A DNA stretch of 24,860 nt from Chromera velia (Eukaryota > Sar > Chromeraceae): the NCBI GenBank assembly GCA_018398765.1, contig JAHBMJ010000453.1, positions 22,501 to 47,360 of the forward strand, in the 5' to 3' direction. Shown here in pieces: positions 18,511-24,860 of the stretch. The notes under the pieces were generated by a model, which was not told the origin of the DNA, made no database searches, and saw only the letters and a list, made by a program, of their open reading frames with translations. A program made the translations under genes and the position numbers. The first letter of the stretch is position 1. Each line of letters begins with the position of its first letter.

Positions 18511-20500
18511 TCCCTGATGAAATTCTGCCTGTCTGTGTGTCTGTCTGTGTCCTGCTCTCCTCTCGATCCCCAGGATTTCTATCTAGCTCATCTGACCTGC
18601 TTGCGTGTGAGGGTGCGCACAAGATTGGTTGCGGAGAATAGAGAAAGAACCAACTTACGCAGTAAGAAGAAGGTGCGAAAGACAGCTGTTGTAAGTTTTG
18701 AAACGAAACACACGTACGGAATGTCACTGCTCGATTTGGTTTCATCTGAAGGCCCCGCATACCTTTCAAACAGAAGAAGGGTGGTGATTCTCAGCTATGC
18801 CCCTCATTCCACATTTTTTCGGCTTTGCTCGAGAGAAGCTGGACGTCACTTCTACGTGTGTTGCTGTCACTTAATTTCGTTTGCATGGTTGTGCAATTTA
18901 CAGTGCAACCCCCCACACGGCTGCCTTACTGAACAATGCAAACTCGCTTTAGACAGAACTTAGCACATGCCTGCTTATTCCTCCACTCCGCGTCTTCTTT
19001 CCAATCTGCATAAGTCTTAAAAATTTTGGTTTTCGCTGTGACAATGTCACAATGTTGCATTTCGCCTGTGAATCACTGATGTCCAGTGACCAGAGAGAAA
19101 GACACGAACAAACCACGTTGTGACAATAATGTAGCGGGACCAGATGCGGAGAGCCCTGATCGAGTGGAGCGTAAAGTAGAGTTTTGAAAGCATCGATCAG
19201 TGTGTGCGCCGCATGCATGTGTCTTCATCGAATCCATGACTCCCAGACCATGATGAGGTCCCGCCCTTGGTCCCGCCTATTCTGCCAGTGCCTCCGGGCC
19301 GCCTAGTCTGGCTAGGGTATTACGCACTTAGATGCAAATCCGACGTACCGGATTCTATATAGACCGGATAATTTCATTCCTTTTAATTTCAAGTCTAGTT
19401 TGAATAAAATCAACTAGCAAATTAAAGAAAGAATGTTGTAGGAAAGGATATAGGATTGATATTCTATTATACATACCAGTGATAGTTTTACTTAAACTTA
19501 CAAATTTAAATATATTCATTTATTCATTCATATCAAAGTGACGGGCTAGGTGACAGGTTTGGTGATGATGGTAATGTAACTAATGTTTGATGAACTTCGA
19601 TCTAGACTTAATTCAGATTGAGAGGCTCGGAACTTGAAACTAACCGAAAGACAAACTCTACACTGATAAATTATATAATAGGAACACTGGGGGTTAATGT
19701 TGATCAAGACTCTAGTTGAGACCAGGATAGTAGAATCGACTCGACTCTAATCGAGAAAGGTCGTCGCTTAGATTGAAATACATCCGAGTCGTACACGAAG
19801 CAAAAAGTTAATTTTTAAAAAACTTTTGATGCTAGACTTGATATGTATACAAAACTTTGAACCAGCACCGTACGTGGCATGATTCTGTTTGAAAAAAAAA
19901 AATGAGAAGTTCGATGAAGTCTAATTCACGTATAGATCACGTCGAGTCGCAACTGTTTTGTCGCAATAGCCGGAGGCACTGCCCACTAAGCCCAGCCCGT
20001 GCGCAGCTGCCCCAGCGTCACAGCTTGTCACAGCCAACAGATTTCGTTTGAATCTGTTCAATATCGCATTCGAATAAACCAAAGAATGAGCATGACGTTC
20101 ATTGCCGTTCAACTTTGCATTTAACATGCTCTGACAGAGTCACACTCTTTGTTTCAGGCACTCACCCATTCATCATCTTCAATTGCAATCCTTGAACGTA
20201 CGTCCATTGGATAAATACACAAAACATGCATGCAGAATCCAGGAACAAGCACCCTCGCCTTGTCAACTCTCCCGACACATCATGAATCATGCACACTCCC
20301 CTCATTCAGCCTCTCACTTCGGTGTCATCGTTCATCCCCCCCCCAGCAACAGCGTCCTCCCGTGACCACTCGAACCCACACCCATGCACTAAAGGGGAAA
20401 GAAACAGTCTGACACGCACTTGACCCCCCTCGATCCCACCCCTCACCCTCCCTTTCGCGTGCTCTCTCTTCTCTCTTCAATTCAAGAACCGATCATTCAT
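18511..20500. other. Long gene-poor interval
   Basis: The longest frame is 148 codons (18517-18963, plus). It has a Cys/Ser-rich start and no recognised motif, so I do not call it a gene. About 19370-19910 is an AT-rich island. The last part, 20150-20500, is C-rich 3' flank of the minus-strand kinase. No RNA gene or mobile element was recognised. Confidence 0.5.
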
Positions 20501-22675
20501 TCAGTCAAATGCTGAGGCAAGGGCAGCGACCCACAGGGACACTGCATACGCCCCCGGATCGGCGGTCCCTCTGACCTGATCAAAGGGAATGTACGCACTC
20601 CTACCTGCAGCAGGGCGCAGTTCTTTCGTCGACTCACACCCCTTCGCTGCCGCCTCTGCAGCTGCCATCAGGGCGTCCCTTCCCCCCGCCCCTCCCTTCA
20701 CTGCTTCTTCAAGGGCAGCTGCGGACGGGATCAGAGCATCCATCATCGTCCTGCTGCCTTTCGAGGCAAGGCACACCGCCTCCAGGCCGGAGACGGCAGC
20801 CTTCACAGCAGAGGCCACAGCCTTCGCGTCTCCACCTGCAGCTGCAGCAGCTGCAAGCCGCTCCCCGATCTTCTCGAGGAAGATGCCATACAAAACCCCA
20901 GACGATCCCTCACAACCCTCATTGAACCTCCTACCCACTTCCGACCAGAAGGCCGTATCAAGACCTCCTGAACGGAGGGGAAGGGACCCCTCTTCCAAAC
21001 CTGCAAGAACCGTCTCTGCCCCCCTCTTCAACCCAATTCCGCAGTCGCCGTCCCCACACACAGCGTCCATTGCGGAGATCTCAGATTCCTTTGCGATCAA
21101 CACACCGCATGCAGCTCTGAGAAGCCTTTCAGCTCTCTTCACCCCCTCACTCTGCTTCTCTTCAGCAGTCAAAGGGGGCTCTGAAAACGGTTTGAGAACC
21201 TCTTGGACATCGGGGGGAATAGACACGAGTCCCTCCCCGGACGCCCTACGGCCTGTTCCAGGCCAGGCTGCTGCTGCAGAGGGAGCATCGAGGCTTTCTA
21301 CCCACGCGTCGCCTGTTGCTCCGTCCTCCAGGAGGAGGAGGGACAAGGAAAAGCCAGGCATGTTCAAGGAGGTCATCAGACTGCCGGTCACTGTACGAGT
21401 GACCAGAAGGCCGTACTTCTTCTCAAGCTGTTCTGCCGCCTCTCCGGCAATCAGAGTCATTTCAAGATTCGAGGTACCCCCTAGGTTGTTTGTCAGCAGC
21501 ACACACCGCTGCCCCTTTTTCCTTTGACTCAAATACCGAAACCCTTCGTTGTCGTTGAACAGGCCTTCACGGAGCATGACGTCAACCAACCGGGACATGT
21601 CAAGGCAATGGTCCCCCGAGGAACCGGCCGTACATCGCAGCTGGCTTCGGGGGATGCGGCGAGCCCCCGACTCACCGTGAATACCCATACCCAGCTCAAT
21701 CACTTCGGCTTCAAGCCGCTTCGCAAAAGCGGGCCCCGCTTCATTCCCAGGCACAAGCACGGGGGCAAAACTGACCCCGATAGTGCCGATCTGTGCCGCA
21801 ATTTTCTGTGCCTCTTTCTCAATGGTGTCGAGGTCAGCGCCCCCCTCGGCGAGACTGCCCAAAATTTTGTGCAGAAACAGAGTGCCAGCAAGGCCGCGTC
21901 TCTGAAGGATCCCACTGGACCCTTTCGGGCAGGGAAGGGCAACGTCGTCTGCAACTGTGACGACTTTGCAGGGGATGCCCCTTGCCTGCGCCTTCGCAGC
22001 TGCGAAATTGAAGTTGAATCTGTCCCCAGTGTAGCTCTTGACAATCAGCAGACAGCCGGCAGGACCGGACACAGTCAGGATGGCCGTCAGGATCGCGGAC
22101 ACAGAGGGGGAGGCAAAGCAGTTGCCTGAAAACGGGGGAAGGGTGGGCAAGGGCTCAGCGGTGCGATGACGGTGAAGCGGGAACGAGACGAACCTAGATC
22201 AGTTGGAGAAGCGAGATTGGAAAAGCCGGGAAGGAAACCAGACATGAAGACATGAAGGAAATGTTGAAGGCACCGCAGATTCTTGTGTCAGCGTGACGAC
22301 GTGGAAAACCAGAATGACTTAATCAACGGAAGCTTCCAACATCAACAGAGACGGGGCCCGTGACCGGGAGAGTCAAGAGAAGGACAGGCGCGGACCCATG
22401 CACGTACCTGCGACTGCGGCCGTGAGCATTCCCTTTCCAACGTAGCCAGCATGAGCGGGTTCGTGTCCACTGCCCCCCCCTGAGATGAGAGCCACCTTGC
22501 CTTTCTTGTACTCCTCGAAGTCTGCCCGCATTGCGACCTTGACGTCTTTCATAACGACGACGTCATTGGTGACATCAGGGAGACGGGAGATCATCTCAAG
22601 GGCAGACTGGGAGGGGTCGTCTGGGACCACCATGCAAGTCTGCATACCGTCAGTGTTCTTGGAATCTTGAGACAT
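20501..22675 (-). CDS. DAK: Dihydroxyacetone kinase, ATP-dependent (glycerone kinase)
   Basis: Two exons: 22408-22675 and 20501-22125, with one 282-bp phase-1 intron (donor gtacgt, acceptor ttttcag). Together they encode 630 residues, close to the usual size for single-chain kinases. The DhaK (DAK1) half has [10 protein letters not shown] (66-75), SYTGDRFNF (120-128) and GMGIHGE (235-241). H71, D124 and H239 correspond to the substrate-binding and covalent residues His56, Asp109 and His230 of E. coli DhaK. The DhaL (DAK2) half has D443, D448 and D450 in [11 protein letters not shown] for Mg-ATP, then [18 protein letters not shown] and [10 protein letters not shown] before a conserved DPGA. 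It phosphorylates dihydroxyacetone to DHAP; such enzymes can also act on glyceraldehyde or, with Mn, release cyclic FMN from FAD. There is no targeting peptide, so it is probably cytosolic. The residue after the intron-spanning Gly is Asn (GNCFASP), where relatives usually carry Asp. Confidence 0.96.
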
Positions 22676-23634
22676 TGTGTGAGACAGGTGTGCGCAAAGG
22701 GAAAAGCTGGGCCTTCACCTAGTGCTTGTGTGGTGACGTCAACTGCTGAGGAGACGGCTAACGAAACTCGCGAAAGAACCGGTCAGAACGTCAGCAAGCG
22801 CTCACACCGCTCAGAATCGGGTTTCAATTGTGAGCTGCAGATTGAGACGGGAACATATTGTGAGATGGCGGTTGAGACTGCACCCCACCCACACTCTTTT
22901 GTCAGAAGTTTGAAGCTAGGAAGTGCCCACAACCTCAATACGATCGATAGAGACCATTTGTGACGCCATTGGACCCCGGCCAGACGAGTTTGCGGGATGG
23001 ACCCAGCTATAGCTCGGCCGCCGCTTTCTAAACGCATGCATATCTAACGCACTCCGTGCGAATGGCCCGGAAAGCGAAATCTTACCCACAGCTTAAATTC
23101 GTTAAGTGCCCCCTCAGCTGAATTGTCTTTCCGGGGCCTCCCCTAGCCTCCCCTGGCGTGCGTCAGATCTTAATTCCTGTCAACGTCGGCCGGTAGCCTG
23201 GGAGGGTGCAATTTTTGTTAAGTGCCCTCTCAGCTTCGCTTTCCGGGCCATGCCATGCAGGGCCCCCGGTGCGGATTAATTCTTTCAGCAGCAAAAGATT
23301 GCACGCATGCAGACAGACTGGGTGAAAAAAAAGGTGACCTTGGAGCTACTGAACAAATTTCCGAATTAAGACACCCTCTTCCTTGACAGTCTTGTCGACG
23401 TGCCAGACTCTTAACAAACAGGCCTTTCTCTTCAGCATGCGTCGGAGTGTGATGTACGTACGACTTTTGTCGAGAAGGCTTTCGAAGAAAGGATCTGAAA
23501 GACGTGGGGAGTCCTCCAGTACCCGCTTTGTGTAGAGAAGACTGGAGATTCAGAAAGATAATTTCACTCTCCCGGAGACACCCAGCCTCCAAAGAGACAG
23601 GCTGTAGGCGCTTGCAACTCCTCAGACCGAACAG
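22676..23634. promoter_or_regulatory. Divergent intergenic region between DAK and the proline-rich gene
   Basis: 959 bp between two outward-reading ATGs. It holds a 17-bp perfect inverted repeat (23062-23078 and 23235-23251) and an imperfect direct repeat GTTAAGTGCCCYCTCAGCT (23101 and 23218). A minus-strand frame of 251 codons (23230-23985) overlaps the proline-rich exon and looks like a shadow. No TATA box is obvious. Confidence 0.4.
23062..23251. repeat. 17-bp inverted repeat pair, 190 bp end to end
   Basis: ATGGCCCGGAAAGCGAA at 23062-23078 is the exact reverse complement of 23235-23251. The size recalls a small MITE, but I see no flanking target duplication and the inner sequence does not extend the palindrome. 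Confidence 0.7.
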
Positions 23635-24845
23635 ATGAGAAGCGCCGTTCCACCCGGGTCTATGACCCTCGATGATGACTGTCTCCTCACAGACCCTCCC
23701 CTCGAAGACGACGGCCCAGAAGCGGCCCCCGGCATTCCAACAGAGCATGCGCCAACGCGAAGGGGTCGTTCTTTCCAACCGCGTGCCCACCGACACATCC
23801 AGCCGGGGTCTTCGATCTTCAAGATTTGGCTGCGGTCTCAAGGCCTTCCCCCCCCTCCTCGACGGCCCCGGAAGGAGGGCGGAGGAGCATCCAAGAGTCA
23901 CGCCCACCCAGGCCCAGGAGGCCAGACAAAGGGATCGGAAGGAATGATGCCATTGGGCGAGGAAACAGGATTTGACACTGGCCACGAGCCTTCTTCTTCA
24001 CTTGGGGGGTCAGACGTCCCGATCGCTTTTCCTCACATGACGCACAAAAACGAGGGGCGACAGATGCAACTCGGTACCGGTGGCGGCAGCAGCAGCGGCG
24101 GCAGTGTTTGCCATCCGGCCCCCCCCCCCCCGCCCATGCCCCCCGTCCCCCCTCCACGGAACATCAAGCATGACGATCCCTTCCTACCCCCGACCCCGGG
24201 CCACCCCTCATTTTCGTCTGGCAGCAGATCCTCAGCAGGCACTCGCCGTCATCCTCTCCCTCTCGGAGCAAACAGGGAAGCCCCGCATCAACCTTCAACT
24301 CTTCTTTCTTCTTCTGCCCCTTCCGCCTCATGCGCATACCGCCCACCTGATCCAACCTCCACAATACCAGCGCCTTCCCCTCGCCGGGCAGTTCCAAAAC
24401 CGCCGCCCGGACCCCCGCCCCCCACCGCCGCATCCAGGGCGCCGTCAGGTCCTCCTCCGGGCGTCCCCCCCTTTTTCCATCACGGGAGAGCTACCAGCCC
24501 GAATGACCCGCACCCCTTCAGCATGGAAGCGTTCCACACTCTCCCCCCACCCCCTCAGCTCCCCCCCCCCGGCCCTCCAGATTTGCAATGGACACCCACT
24601 GCTGAAGGTCCAGGCATGCCCCCGTTCCCTGCTCTTCCGCTTCCTCCGCCCTTCTCATGCATGGGGGGGCCTTTCGGGGCACCCCCCCTTCCCCTTCCCC
24701 CCGTCCCTCTTCCTCCTCCTCTGCACTCAAACTACGCAGTGCCCACCTCTCCCACGGGCGGGAGGGCGGCCGAAGGGGCACCCGGGGGGGCGTCGCCTTC
24801 TCCCCAGCTTGGGCTTCCAGAGTGGTACCACACGAACGTGTACAG
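23635..24845 (+). CDS. Proline-rich protein, first visible exon (continues past window)
   Basis: An ATG at 23635 opens 403 codons plus two bases. An in-frame TAG at 23605-23607 supports this ATG as the first in the exon. The exon ends TACAG before gtgaga (24846), so the TGA closing the apparent frame belongs to a splice donor and the gene runs off the window. The start is acidic (DDD, EDDGPEAAP), then basic (RRGRSFQPRAHRH, RRPRKEG). From about residue 160 it is dominated by Pro tracts (PAPPPPPMPPVPPPR, PKPPPGPPPPTA, LPPPPQLPPPGPP, PPLPLPPVPLPPP). Such tracts bind SH3, WW, EVH1 or profilin domains and occur in actin regulators and splicing factors. No defining domain is visible in this exon, so no function is assigned. 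It is divergent from DAK. Confidence 0.65.
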
Positions 24846-24860
24846 GTGAGAGGGGGGGGG

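Noticed and set aside
18517-18963. 148-codon plus-strand ORF
   Set aside because: No motif, Cys-rich low-complexity start, no splice or context support; kept only as a possibility.
20589-21527. 312-codon plus-strand ORF opposite DAK
   Set aside because: Antisense shadow of a well-supported kinase exon with GC-rich codons.
23230-23985. 251-codon minus-strand ORF
   Set aside because: Half of it mirrors the proline-rich exon; Arg/Ser-rich with no motif and no splice support.

Overview
The window looks like nuclear DNA of a eukaryotic microbe. Coding frames are cut by GT-AG introns (donors gtaagt/gtgagt/gtacgt, pyrimidine-rich tracts before cag). The intergenic DNA is long and full of microsatellites, with one LTR retroelement and one minisatellite. 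Cytosolic-type dihydroxyacetone kinase, a probable glucan-binding protein and the splice style would suit a starch-storing alga such as a chromerid or other alveolate. That is inference from general features, not from a marker gene. Composition is patchy: GC-rich exons alternate with AT-rich islands (about 3600-4070, 7634-8200, 13720-14150, 19370-19910).

Layout. 1-3578: a plus-strand gene of at least six exons, unrecognised, 5' end unresolved. 4071-7633: a complete non-autonomous LTR retrotransposon with two 578-bp LTRs, a 4-bp target duplication and no long ORF. 7634-9328: AT-rich then mixed non-coding DNA. 9329-10390: a 31-bp minisatellite of 34 units that is open in all six frames and so mimics giant ORFs. 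10716-11237 (minus): a small putative mitochondrial membrane protein. 11611-12271 (plus): one or two short unrecognised ORFs, possibly a single spliced gene. 12631-13690: a microsatellite block (Z-DNA-prone GC/GT, long CA tract, about 600 bp of homopurine DNA). 14688-17592 (plus): a five-exon gene with an N-terminal coiled coil and two beta-sandwich modules resembling starch-binding CBM25/CBM53. 17593-20500: mostly non-coding. 20501-22675 (minus): a complete two-exon dihydroxyacetone kinase. 23635-24845 (plus): the first visible exon of a proline-rich protein that continues past the window.

The mitochondrial-type gene and the 11611 gene are divergent and about 370 bp apart. The kinase and the proline-rich gene are divergent and about 960 bp apart, so each pair may share a promoter region. 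Apart from a loose link between glucan storage and triose metabolism, I see no functional cluster. The most interesting items are the coiled-coil/CBM-like protein, the LTR element with its duplicated polypurine/hairpin module, and the six-frame-open minisatellite.
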